Source: Oasisia sp. SBJ-2009 (taxonomy: Eukaryota; Annelida; Polychaeta; Sabellida; Siboglinidae). From it: a DNA stretch of 64,000 nt. This document shows, piece after piece, positions 47,773-60,700 of the stretch. Made by a program: the position numbers and the translations under genes. The DNA lies in assembly GCA_964017155.1 (NCBI GenBank), contig OZ024862.1, positions 28,100,158 through 28,164,157 on the forward strand. Direction: 5' to 3'. The notes below the pieces were generated by a model, which saw only the letters and a list, made by a program, of their open reading frames with translations, did not search any database and had not been told where the DNA came from. Position 1 is the first letter of the stretch, and every line of letters starts with the position of its first letter.

Positions 47773-50700
47773 ATGTTGGCATCAGAGAAGCAAACAGGAC
47801 TAACATCAAATGAGCAGTTTGTGCTGCTTGCGAAGTCAGCCAAAGGTCCTGCTGTTGTTGAGCTGATCAAGCAAGTGTTGGCTGCTCCTGGAGTCTATGT
47901 GTTTGGGGAACTACTGGCGATGCCTACAGTCCAAGAGGTTGGTTCATTTTACACAGTGTGCATGCCAGTTCAGTGTATTGACAAAGGATTTTGAAGTAAT
48001 TTTATATGATCAATATGGGACTGTGAATAATAATTACATGGATTTGTGGATATTCATGATTATTGCAGCTTGCTGTTTATTATACGAGGCCTTTATTATA
48101 TTATTGACAGTATGAATCTTCTCAACTCAGTAGGTCAAACAATATTTTATATAGCCAAAATTCAACTTTATAACAGACATTATATGCTACATAATGCGGT
48201 ATTGTTACTCTGTGTTACACCTCTGCATTTGATATGTGTGAAATTTTATTTGTAGCTGACAACAGGAACCAGTGCCAGTTACCTGAGCCTCTTGAAGTTG
48301 TTCGCATATGGCACATACAATGACTACAAAGGTTTGTCCTGAAGTGGATTCTACAATACTGTATCCCAAATGCCATTAACTAATTAATCACAAATCAAAT
48401 ATTCATATTTTTTTATTGTTCATGGCTCCAAGAGTCTGTTTGTTAGACAACAAGAAATAAACTTACTTTGGAACACATTTTAATATGGCAACATCTGACA
48501 TGTTGACTCATAAGTTTAAATACGTTTATTTCCTGCTATTAGGATTTTAGTTAGTTTAGTACCATTGCTGCCCTTAGCAAGTGATCACTATCGATCAAAG
48601 AGTTAACTGTGAATACAAAGCAATTGCAGTTCAGCAGTTCCAAATCTATTTCAGAAAGTAACATCTATTCTGGAATTGGTGTTTCAGTAACAATGTCCTT
48701 GTCCCCATGACTGCAGGGAGACTGTGTAGAGGTTCTTCAAAGTTGTTTATTTATTTACAGCAAACAAAGACACTCTGCCAGAACTGACACCGGCACAAGT
48801 GAAGAAACTGAAGCATTTGACGATTGTTTCTCTGGCCAACAAGAACAAGGTACAGCAGACAGTCTATTGAATATCTGATGTCTGCTACTCCACTACTGTA
48901 GACCAGTTGTTACCTGTCCCTAGCAGTGTAGACTAGTTTTGGCTTATCTCTGTACAGTGTCTTGTAATCCTGTTGTGTTTGCATTAGTATTGTTACACAT
49001 CATTTTACATTGTATTGGTGTTATATTTGTGAAATTGCATTAAATGTATACAATGATACTAATCACTTTAATTATAGTTATATGCCATCAAAATAATTGA
49101 AAATATGGATCTGAGAAAATCATATGCAGAAAATACATATTAAAATGGAAAAAAATATAAATAAGATATACTATAATAGAAAATTAAGTGGTGGTAAATA
49201 ATAATTTTGTATTAATAATATTAAGTGTACGGGAATTAAACAAGAGTATTGGATATTGTGTATGCAAATATCAAGTGAAACATATAAATGCTAGTGATGT
49301 TATGCTGTATTGTTTGTGTTTATAGTGTCTGCCTTACTCGCTGCTCTTACAAGAACTCGACCTCGTAAACATGCGTGAATTGGAGGTACACCTTGCACAA
49401 ATTGTATGCTTTAAAACTGTTAACGTACACAGAACTAATCAGTATGAATCACTTGCTTTTAATCGTTTTTAGCCATGATATCCCTCCTGTGGATGGGATA
49501 ACATGCTAGTTGTATGTGGTTCTAAATGACTGTATGTCTGTCTTGTCTTGATATTTTTTAGCCATATGAGAGCAGACTTAAAATAGCCTAATGGCATCTC
49601 TAATGCAATATCAAGCAAGATTTCAATGAGTTTTATTTGACCTTGCAGAATATTTGACGGCTATGCGAATGCAGCGTACATTCTCCCTTGTCTATTGACT
49701 GTGTCACTTTCATGTACCGATTGCAGCATGGCTGAATCCTTCCCACGGTCATGATACCTGCAAAGCTTCAAATATACACACATCTATGACAAGACATGAA
49801 TTTGCCCAAAAGTGCCTTAAATACAATTTGGCTCACATTATAACTCCATAATATGATCTATGATACTCCAGAATTAGTTTAAAAAAAATGTACTCATAGT
49901 TTACATGGGTTTGCGTATTGTCTCTTACAAAATATAAAAATGTATTTACATTATCTGATTGTTACATATGTCAGTTAAGTATACAAAGTCATTACAATTT
50001 TAATATACACATATATGGATAGATGTAAAGAAATGTTATATGTATTTTTTTATTGTCACATAATTATTTCTACTAGTACTGCGGAGAAGCATGTGTCAGA
50101 GATAGCTTTAACTATAAAGAGATAACAATCGTATTCAAGTAAAAAATACTATACATTCGTATGTAGAGAGGTTAACTAAATGTATAATTACTACGAATGG
50201 CTCCTGTGATTGCAACGTTTCAGTCTTAACAGGAGTCACTGACCCTCGTTTCACAGTTCTGTTTTAAATTACTTATGATGACGTTTTGTTTATGTTCCCC
50301 TCATGATTATTGATTCATGTACTTATTCGGGTTAAAAAAAAATAAACATCTTGTTTTTGTTCTTGTTCCCAGAGAAGTAGCGATGCTGTTCAACTGAACA
50401 GGTCTAACGGAAAGTAATATGTAGTGTTTAAGAGCAGTCATAAAGACTGACTAGTATAAGAGAACTTATGTTTTTTTGCCATTAGCCTGCACACGCAGTA
50501 TTCACCTCGCCCTTCCTGTACTTGTGTGTTGACAGGACCTCATTATAGAGGTGATCTATGCGGATGTGATCCGGGGAAAACTGGATCAGAAGAACCAACA
50601 ACTGGAGGTGGACTACGCCATAGGACGCGACATCCAGCCCGAGGCAGTGACCGAGATCATTAGTGTGCTCCAGAGCTGGTAGGGGGCGTGGGTCGTAACT

Positions 50701-53700
50701 CGAACATCCTTGTGCTGATTGAGTGGTAGTGCAATGGGTGTGGGAATGCACTGAGTTTCATATGGAAGACGTACTTATATGGAAAGGAGGGGTTGAAGTG
50801 TGATACTATTTAGGCAGTTTTCCTGTGTGAATATGTATTTGTTATCATTGTGAAACATACTACCTGTGTAAATCACACTAATTGAGTTACCCTATCTCAT
50901 TGCATTAGGAATAAAAACCAACAGGACCAAGAACTGTTTCATTAACTGGTGTCTGTTCAATCAAAAGAACTCAAATTTGTAACAAACCTTTGTGCATGCT
51001 GATATGGATACGTGTAAAATATTGTAAAGCCTTAATTTATTTTTTAGATCTATTTATTATAATGTTTTAAACTATTTATTATTGTTTAATAAGATTAGTC
51101 AAATAATCACTTAAAATATTGTTTTAATGTCTTAAATTATTTTAGTTAGTTTTATAGATACATATCGTATATTCCCTACATTCTAATTTATATTTACAGA
51201 GAGAGAGACTACTAGAGAGAGAGAGAGGGAGAGGGAGAGGGAGAGGGAGAGGGAGAGGGAGAGGGAGAGGGAGAGGGAGAGGGAGAGGGAGAGGGAGAGG
51301 GAGAGGGAAATAAACTATTATTATATTATTATTATGTGCAAGGCTGGTATTGATTGATATTCATAGTTTTATCCACTTTGTTAGAAGTATCTGCATACTC
51401 ACTCATCCTATAGGTAGGATTAAACAGGCACTCTCCAGGTCTTGGGTTATTCCGTACCTCATCTCAATGTTTTTTAATCTAGACCAAAGTACTGCAGTCT
51501 TGCTATTTTTCACAACATGTCTCTGTTATAGCACCTGTTTGTGAGTTGTCATGTATGATGTATTACTACACCTGTGGTGTCGGTACACAGGTGCAACAGT
51601 TGCGAGTCGGTGCTGCAGACAATAGATTCGCAGATCTCGAAGGCGAACCAGTACAAGGAGAACCAACAGAAACTGAAGCTACAGGTCGAACAGGAGGTGA
51701 GTGAACCCGAGTCTCGCATCCACATAAATGATCAACTCAAAATGTTGGTTTTCCATCTGTTTTATCATGAAATTATGTCATAAACTGACCTCCCAAACAC
51801 ATTTTAATCAACCTTTTTTAGTAGTAGAAATGTTACGGTTTTGGGAGGGAACACTTTGTTGTTTACGACACGTTCTCGAAGGCATTGCCTTAGGTCAAAA
51901 CTTTTGTTTACAATGTGTTGATACTAGAAGGTCTGAGACTCTGAGTTAATTTGAAGTTTCCTATCTCATTTTCTGAGGCTGTGCATGACAGTGTGGTTAT
52001 TTTTAATCACTGAACTGTTTCAGTCTTACAATGGATGGTTAGCAGACATGGGGTCAAAGACATTGAAATGTATTTAAATATAAATAATTTTGAGTGATTC
52101 AAATACAAATACTTTTAAATACAAATTAATTTAAATACAAATACATTGGAAAGTATTTCAAATACTTTTTCAGATAATTTTCAGGATGTATTACTACCAA
52201 AGAAAAGCAACTCATATATTGAGATATCTAGTTTATAAGCATAATTGGTGTTTTGCTCATATGATGACAGGCAGAACAGTGCTAGGGAGTATTGTTATTG
52301 CTAACTACATCACAGTGACTACTGACTCAAAAACCTCTATGCGTAGAGGTAAAGGCCTAAATATGTTGTTTGTTATGTTAAGCCAGGAGGTCCATAAAAA
52401 AATGCCTATGTTGCCCTCAGAAGAGACACTGCTAATGACTGCTAGGATCTTGTGAGGAAGTGTAACAGTGTAACTTAAAAATCGGCCAGGAAACCAGAAT
52501 AGCCTGGTGCCAGCTTGGAGCCTGACTAAAGAACAAAGGGGATATTGACCTATGGTCACTATAAGGTGTTAACCCATCCTCTGGGTCTGAGCAAACAAAA
52601 GTTGTGGTCACTGCCAGGGCCATGGGAACACCTGCTGTTAAGTGTCTTCATCAGTAATTAGCACTGTTGGGTGAAGTTGCAGTGAAGGTAATCAGTTTGG
52701 CAGGCATTACATATGTTCATGAAACAGAAATGTTGATAGTGACAGTGTATTTGAAAAAGTATTTGAAAGTATTTAAAAAAGTCAAATACTCTAGGAAAGT
52801 ATTTAAATACAAATACCTTTCATTTTAAAAGTCAAATACTAATACTTTTAATAAAAAAAAGTATTTAAATATTTTCAAATACAATTTTTTTATTTATGTA
52901 GTTGACCCCATGTCTGGTGGTTAGTATGTTAGAATATGTGGTTTATACTATGTAACATGATTCTGCAGTCACACGTCCTATTATGTGTACCTCGGTTCTC
53001 CCTGTATTCATATTCAGGTGTTATCATCTTTATGCTCTCTCCATGTTTTCTATTCACAGTTTATATTACCCTTGAAATATACACCAGCTGTTCGACACCT
53101 GTCAAGTTGGGCTCTGCCCGCTACTTTTGCTTCGTTCGAGTTTGAATGTACCTGTCGTGTTGACCGCAGGTGGCCAATATCAGAAAGACACTGAAGACGA
53201 CCCAGCAGCCGCAGGAGGTTGATGAACAGATGGTCACAGACTCAAGGGAGGTCCTGGTACCCTCAGAGAAACCAAACAAAAAGTCGTCCAAGTCCAAAGG
53301 GTAACGTTGTGTTTTACTTTTGTGTTTTGTTTTGTTTTTCATGATTTATGGAGCGTAACAATCACGAGAATCTTTATGAACACCTGGTAGAGCAATATGT
53401 TCCAACAGTGACTAAAAATGGCCAGGATATCTTAGAAAACTTGTGTGTACATTCCAATGAAACCAAACACTGTGGTAGATTGAAGACTCATGTATATATG
53501 ACGATATAGCAGAGCATTTAAGCTATAAACTTTGCACAATATAATGTTCTTCCCTGTGTAGACAGCCATAATAAAAAAAATTGTTCAATTAATTTAATAT
53601 ATCTGACCATATTTTGAATTGCTGGATAGTGGATGCCATTGTAAAATGTGAACTTACTTTTTTGTACAATCTAGAAAGTAGTTTTGCATTACATAACATC

Positions 53701-53851
53701 AATGAATTAACATTACAACTAGCAATATATCATATGCCATTTTACCACTAGCAAAAAAGAACAGCTGGTATCTTCACAGTAACTGAATTTTTTGCTTGGT
53801 CATTTCAGATTGCGAGGAAGTGGAAAGCTATGGGGGAAATCATCCTCTTGA
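47773..53851 (+). CDS. COPS7: COP9 signalosome complex subunit 7
   Basis: Eight coding exons, all with GT/AG borders and agreeing phases: 47751-47937 (ATG at 47773), 48256-48331, 48761-48849, 49326-49385, 50536-50678, 51591-51696, 53170-53300 and 53809-53851 (TGA). They encode 270 residues, the usual size of CSN7. N-terminal helices ([25 protein letters not shown] region) and the LKLFAYGTY / [18 protein letters not shown] segment form the PCI domain (about 1-160). The [13 protein letters not shown] and [15 protein letters not shown] region covers the winged helix and C-terminal helices, and the tail is lysine-rich ([21 protein letters not shown]). The subunit scaffolds the nuclear/cytosolic complex whose CSN5 subunit removes NEDD8 from cullins. 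One gene cannot be split into vertebrate A or B. The acceptor before the first coding exon implies a 5' UTR exon. Confidence 0.95.
49386..50535 (+). other. COPS7 intron 4, no element recognised
   Basis: This 1.15-kb intron between coding exons 4 and 5 is AT-rich, and I see no exon or transposon in it. Confidence 0.6.
50914..51334 (+). mobile_element. LINE 3' end in COPS7 intron 5, GAGAGG tail
   Basis: The first 60 bp match 4548-4605 of the LINE ORF closely ([15 protein letters not shown]) and then reach a stop (NSNL then TAA), which is probably the true ORF2 end. About 200 bp of AT-rich 3' UTR follow, then GA and GAGAGG repeats (51200-51307), and AATAAACTATTATTATATTATTATTA. It is strongly 5' truncated and in the same orientation as the gene. 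Confidence 0.8.
52043..52916. mobile_element. Non-autonomous hAT-like element in COPS7 intron 6
   Basis: CAGACATGGGGTCAA at the left is exactly mirrored by TTGACCCCATGTCTG at the right. The flanks ATGGTTAG (52035-52042) and GTGGTTAG (52917-52924) agree at 7 of 8 bases, an 8-bp target duplication as in hAT elements. Subterminal DNA at both ends is full of AAATAC / GTATTT words. No transposase is encoded; frames at 52186-52455 are not recognisable. Confidence 0.8.
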
Positions 53852-56800
53852 GACATAATCTGATGTTTGCGAGCTGTGGTTATTTATCGCTAGATTTGCA
53901 GCAAGTGAAATGACAGCCAAATCCAGGAATTGTTACAGCTGACTTGGATGGATGTTATAGAAGTCTGTTTCGCAAAACTGTTGCCAAGTTTCATCACACA
54001 CAAAATACAATGATAAGCTTCTTAAAATGATTGCATCAGTGCCAAGAATCGGGAATGTCCATGTATGGTTATGGATAATCACACAGCGGATTTACGCAAT
54101 TGGAATGTCAACTGTTCTGATGTGCCTGGTCAAATTTAAGCAGTGAGTATGTGTTGTATGATGTGCTGTCACGGAACATGCTAAATATTGTGTGATCAAA
54201 CTTATCATTTTAGCAACAGTTGCCACCAGTCCGAAATACTGCATTTGTTTTAAACTTAATGTGTTTTGTGTTCTTGAGCCAGCATAAGTGTAGTGGAAGC
54301 AAGCAATAAGTGGTCTACAGACTGCTTGTGAAATGGCAACTTTTACAACCATGGTACACTGTAACCAGATAATTCTCGGGAATGTTGACAGAGGTAGCGG
54401 TATCGAATTCATAATTCCATTTTTGTACAAAACAGTAACACTTGATAAAACGATACTTTTCAATATTATCTTGTTAATTTTTTTATCAATTTATTTTCCC
54501 TAATGTTTTATCTATTTAGCCTGACTACTTCATGCCACTATTTAATAAATACTTAAATTAACTAATGTCCAACAACACCACCCAATCAAAATTTCCAAGA
54601 ATTATCTGGCTATTCACTCAGACATGGTACACTACAAATTTGGTTAAGATAGAACAAGTATATAGATATATTGAACATTACATTTCATGAGGACTGTGAT
54701 GCTTATAAACTTGAAAAGCTACGCTGCTGTAGTCTACTACGTATCAATATACTGTGTTAGACGCATTAGTAGACAACAGAACAATACAGATCTTTGGTAC
54801 GGTTTATTGCATAATGCTGGCTCAATGTTACTAGATACATTGTGTATTCATGCAAGGTTAATGTCCAAAATATTCCTTTGTTGTGATTACCCTAATAAAT
54901 GTACATAAAAACAACTCTCATAATTCAATGTTGTCATGTGTCAAACTTTGCCTGTTCTCTCTTAAGCCTAGACATTTACCTCCAAACAGAACATTGTCAA
55001 TGTAGGTATTGTAAATTTGTTTAGCTTTATTTGCCATTTTCAACATGCGATGTACATTTCATGTCAAATGACACAATGGCAGAAAAAATATTAATTAAGC
55101 TCTGTGATTATTCCATGAGACATGTTTATAGTGATATATGTTTTATTACATAGGTGTACACAATAACGTAGGCTGTAATAGATATATGATCGTTCTGTTA
55201 CTATCTAGGTTTCTTACTTGGTGGGCATGGCCCTTATGAGGTACCCTAACGGTAGTTGGCCTAGTCACATCGTAGATTGGGGGTATAGGCTACTAGGGTA
55301 CACTGTGTGTAAGTACATAAATATAGAGTTTATAGAATCAGAATTACCCTGGTAATGACTGGTAAATACTTGAGATCATCTTTCCCACTGCATTGGGATG
55401 AACGTTTTCTATTATACTGCCAAATCTGGGCCAATGTTTATGGAGTTTCCAAAGACAAAAAACAGTTTATTTATAACTACACATTTTTTAGATGTCATGA
55501 AAACAAAAAAATATTCAATATCAAAGGTACAACAAATTTGAAACCGTGAGCTGGTTAAAGGGAACGCGCAACGATTTTCGCTTTTACACTAGAGGAAATT
55601 CATATTTTAATCTATCTACCGTGGCAGATGTGTACATACTAGTCTGATATAGCAGACCATTGGAATGGTTAATTTAAATATTTAACAAAAATTTCAAAAG
55701 GCGGCAGAATTCAATGTTTTCCTATATAATTATGTCGTTTACATGGATGTAGGCCCTATGCACAAAATGTGCATAGTTTTTAACTAGTGTAGACATTAGA
55801 CAATCTTCACTGCCTAGCCACAGGCATCTGCGTCAGCACAAGCTACTTGTGGAGTGGTACATCAAGTTATCACATTATAAAATGTGAGTGGTACAAATTA
55901 TGTTGGATACTTAAGAATAGGATTATTAAGATTAGTATTATGAAACTTTTCATTCTCTTGTTTCTGCAGCTATGTCTGTCAAAATTGCATCTACCGGCTG
56001 AAATGTTAACCCAGCATTTGTTGTTTCCTGTTGATGGTTAGGTCAGTTAGCATGTGATTTCATATATGCTCAGATAGGCAGGAAACATTTTGTATAAGTT
56101 TGTGATGTCTGGTAGACATGCCGGCCAGTAAGTAATAATACTATCTATTATGATTCATTGCAAATTTATGTATTTAAAAAAAAACACTGACAGTTAACAT
56201 TAATGACATTTCATACAAGTAATAATAATTTGAAAGTCTAAATATTGCAAATGAAAGTTGCAAACCAGTTATATTTATATGGTAAACTGTTGTATGGTTA
56301 ATATTCAATTTAATAAGATTCGGGTGTGGATCATTAACACTGTAAACCATTGTTGTAACTGGCGTTACCTAAAACCTTGTATTTGTAATTTTACAGATAA
56401 TTGTTGGACCCTTAATCAACGTTTCCAGGAATGTATTTATTCTCAAAAACCGTGGCCTGCCCACCACGTACAAATTCAAAATTACAGAACTGATTCGAGT
56501 AGTCGTTATTAAACAAATGACAACACAGTTGCTGGCGATCTTAACTCACAGAAAGTTATTAACATGTTAAGTTTGTCAAATACGAATGCGTGCATAACGA
56601 GACTAGTAACAAAATCATCCGAGAAGACACCGGGAGATTCTAGCAACTTTTACAAAATGTCACAGCTATGCATCCAATTTGGTGAGAAACTAGGGTCGTC
56701 TTCTCTAGTAAAATTATGTACGCATTACATTCTTATACAGTCTACACTGCACCCCCTGCATGCTCAGAAATTACAATTGAACACAAACTCGTTTACACAG

Positions 56801-57720
56801 CAAAACATGGTCATCAAATAACGTGGCAGACTTCTAATATATTATGCTTGAGGTAGTGATATATGTTCTGCATTTCTGACAAATGTCGTTTTCAAGATCT
56901 CGTTTTGTGCTCTCATAAAACAACTTGCATTTGCACAGACGAGAGACTCAATAAACATCATCCAGTGACATTCACAAAGACAAGCTCCACAAAATCTTAA
57001 CATACGGTTGAGCTTGTTTAGCCATTATTGAGCACAGCGTTTCAGATCGACTGGATTACTTGTGACAGAAAACACTTCATTATGTTAAAACGCGTCCCTA
57101 TGTTATCATGATTTTCTACTATGTCAGATGACAAAAAATGTGGCCCTGATAGAAACCATGAAATACTCAATAATAATTTTAAGGGTATCACAATGAATTA
57201 GATAACGATCATAAACTCAGTACTCACAAGCATAGTAAAAATGCAACATTTTTCATTGTGCCACCAGGTTTTGACAGACGAAATGCACCCGGAAATTAAA
57301 TGACTCAATCATCTTTAGTAGTTTTTCACCATAATCACACTTCATATTAACTTAACATTAAAACATCAAAGTCGACAGAGATTTACCCAAACGGCAATGG
57401 CAGGCACCGCAGAATACCGAACATGTAAACGAAACGACGAGAAACATACATTCACCACTGTCGAAACACGGGCGAGTGGCTAGAAACTGAACACGTGACA
57501 TAATATTTGTTGCACTGCTTCTATAACCCTGTCTGAGATACGCAGTTCACTCAACACGCTACAGCAAACTACGAGAGACGATCACACTGCGAATCCCTCC
57601 TAAAGACTCGTACGTCGTTATGCTATTAGACTAGCCCTACACCCTACAGTAACCTCATCAACGTACACAACAGAAACTGGCCCGTCATGCTGATGCTGCC
57701 TCTCACGAGAGTGAATCTGT
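53852..57720. other. Intergenic DNA between convergent COPS7 and RCC2
   Basis: It should contain both 3' UTRs. AATAAA-like signals lie near 54540 and 54892 for COPS7. No exon or recognisable repeat is seen; frames of 60-120 codons on both strands (for example 54092-54463, 56258-56512, 56564-56821) lack family features. Confidence 0.5.
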
Positions 57721-60700
57721 TCAGGGACCGCCATAGGCAGGCAGTCTCTCAACACGCTCTCTCTCTTCGTCCGTGTCGACACGTGCTATCATCAACGCAT
57801 GGCCGTAACCACACGCCACACGGTGGATGTAGATTTCGCTCAATGGCTTCACTTCCTGCGGCACGGTCGACGACTTCGGCTTATTGTCGCCATATCCCTA
57901 GCAACAGAAATTACAGTGCTTGCTTTAGCGTCATTTGCCATGGCAGTTGTAGAAAGACGTCAATAATTATTCGTATGCACAAATGAAAATGTGTTTGCCA
58001 GCGGCTCAACGCATGGACACGGTCAACATATGGACAACATGGTCAATGCATGGAGACAACATGCTCAACACAATGGCAACATGCTCAACGCATGGCCAAC
58101 ACATGTTCACGTGTTTAGTAAAATAAGTGGGGAAACTGCAATTTTTCAAAACAATGGTTAAATCTAAACATTTAAATGAATCCAGGGTTGTATTGTCGGC
58201 CAAGCGACAGAAACGGATATCATTCTGTAGTAAACCTGCATCTGCCGCGCGAATAATGAGGGTTGGAAAGGGAAGAACGCACCAGTTCACCATAGGTCGG
58301 ACTCGGGCCCCAACTGACCATGCTCTCATCAGCCGCTACCACGATGCTCCGATTACTGCAAAGAAAAGAACAAACACAACAGTCAGTCACTGGAATAACT
58401 CCATAGATTGGCCTTGCAAATAGAAGGTTGCAATCCATGGACGAATAATTTAATGGATTTGACACAACAACCTTATAGAATACAATGTTGTGATCTGAAT
58501 ATGAATAATTTAATAGAAACAACCTTATAGAAGATAATGTTGTGATCTATTATATGAATAATTTAATAGAAGCAACCTTATAGAAGATAATGTTGTGATC
58601 TATATAATTATGAATAATTTAATAGAAACAACCTTATAGAACATTTAATGTTGTGATCTTACACGAATAATTTTACACATTTGACTCAGGAACCTTATAG
58701 AATACAATGTTGCAATCCAAACATGAATAATTTAATAGATTTGACTCAACAACCTTATAGAATACAACGTTATGTTCAGAATATAAATCATTTCACAGAT
58801 TTAATGCAACAACCACGTAGAATAAAATGTGATCCAAATATATTTAACAGCTTCTTTATTGACACTCCGAAATAGAAAACAAACAATCGGTCCCCGAGTG
58901 AGGACTGGGTGTAGTACTTACCAGCACCCTATACTCCTGACCTGCCACCCACTCAGGTCCTGCACGGGTTTGGGATACATGGCTGCCTCCCCAGTGGGTT
59001 TGTTTTGCCCCCAAAGGTAGAGAACACCTGAAAACACGAGACAGTCAATGGAGGCTAACAGTGGACAGATCATGGCAGAATAACGTGGGACGTGTCATTT
59101 GTAAGTGACCATGGCATTTACTTACCAAAGTCTGCGTTAAAAAACTATTTGAACCTGCTGGATTTCTTAGGATCTTAGTTGCTGGTACCTCCATAAAACA
59201 TACCATCTCTTTATGAAATTACCAATTAAGCCTGCCTTTCTAAAATACAACATATTGGACTTTGATCCACAAACGCATATAAAATCCCCACCCAATGTAG
59301 CTACACATAAAAAGGCAAGTTCTTATATAGCGCAGTATCCAGTCCTCAGGACCGTTCAAAGCGCATTACACTTTACTTCCCTGACAGACCTGTTCACTCA
59401 GACACCATCTCGGCTTCTCTGGGAAGCATCCAGCCATATGCTACAATTAATGCGCGAAGGCTGCTCGTACACATATCCACCACTGTCTATAGTCAGTTAC
59501 TCATTTATTCAGCTGAGTGAACTGGAGCAATGTAGAGTGAAAAAACTTGCCCAAGGTTTTAACACCGCAGCCAGGATTCGAACCCGGGTTCTCGTAGTCG
59601 AGAGTCCGAAGCTCTACCCCTGAGCCACTGCGCTATACAATTAATTATTTCCTCTTAATGGGCAATTAACCAGAGTGACCAGTTAACGACTTCATACAAT
59701 ACACCCAAAGTGCCCCACACTGACCTAGCTCATTGACTGCCATGCAGAACGACGCTCCGGCAGCAATCATCTTCACTCCTCGGTTAGGTCCCTCAAAGTA
59801 CTTGAGCATCCGGGGCACCCATTCGTCTCTAGGCTCCGAGTGCCCTAGTCGTCCATAGCCACCAAAACCCCACGTGAACACCCTCTTTTTCCGGTCGCAG
59901 ATGACCTGTGTAAAACAGTGCAGAAACATCAATAAGTTGCTTATAAAATTATTATCTGTATCACAAAATAGTACTGTATATAGCTACAGTGAACATGCTG
60001 AACGGAATATTTAAAGGACTGTGTTAGAAGCCCTGCTTCAAAATTCTGGAATCCGTCTGTTTGGCGTTTGCCAGGGCAAGCAAAATATCACACACGTAGT
60101 GTGTTTACACCCTAATTGTGCGACAGCGACGAGTTGCTTGATAGTGTAGTGGTTTTAACACACCCGCCTGCCATGCCAGCTGCCCAGGTTCAATACCCGA
60201 TCACGGCGGGCATGGTATACACTGTATGTCATAATATTTGCTGATCAAATCTGGCTCTCAACATTGTGAACTGTGTATCCCTCGTGAATCGTAGAATCAC
60301 GATAATGTCGAAGAAAAGTTGGCTTGGCGTTTACAAATGTTCTGAAAAAAAGTTACTAGTTCAATGAGAACTTATAAGATCATAATAATCATGACGTTGT
60401 AACCAAAATATATAGAAACTAGTCAGTTAATAGAACCCTGCCGAGTGCTGGAAACAACTAAAACAAGAAACTATTGGCATCACAGGCTCATGGAAGCATC
60501 CACTTGACATCAGGTTTGTAAAACAAGAACATGGGAACTTCTGCAACAACCGCACTCACCGAGTGGTTGGTTCCGCAGGCGACGTCCACGACCTCGACAT
60601 CTGTCACCGGCAGGATGTGTCCCTCGTGTGTCTTCTCTATGAACACCTGCACCTTGCGTGGCTTCATCTCACAGCTGAATGTCATCTTGCTGCTGCTCAC

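Noticed and set aside
57687..57986. 99-codon plus-strand frame
   Set aside because: It is antisense to the terminal coding exon of RCC2 (57721-57897, minus), whose sequence GYGDNKPKSS... is clearly the real one.
58127..58423. 98-codon plus-strand frame
   Set aside because: It is antisense to the RCC2 exon at 58283-58355 and has no family feature.
59558..59638. Possible functional tRNA gene (minus)
   Set aside because: Box B is perfect, but the anticodon arm does not fold with a seven-base loop, the acceptor pairs only partly, and the sequence continues into a SINE body and tail.
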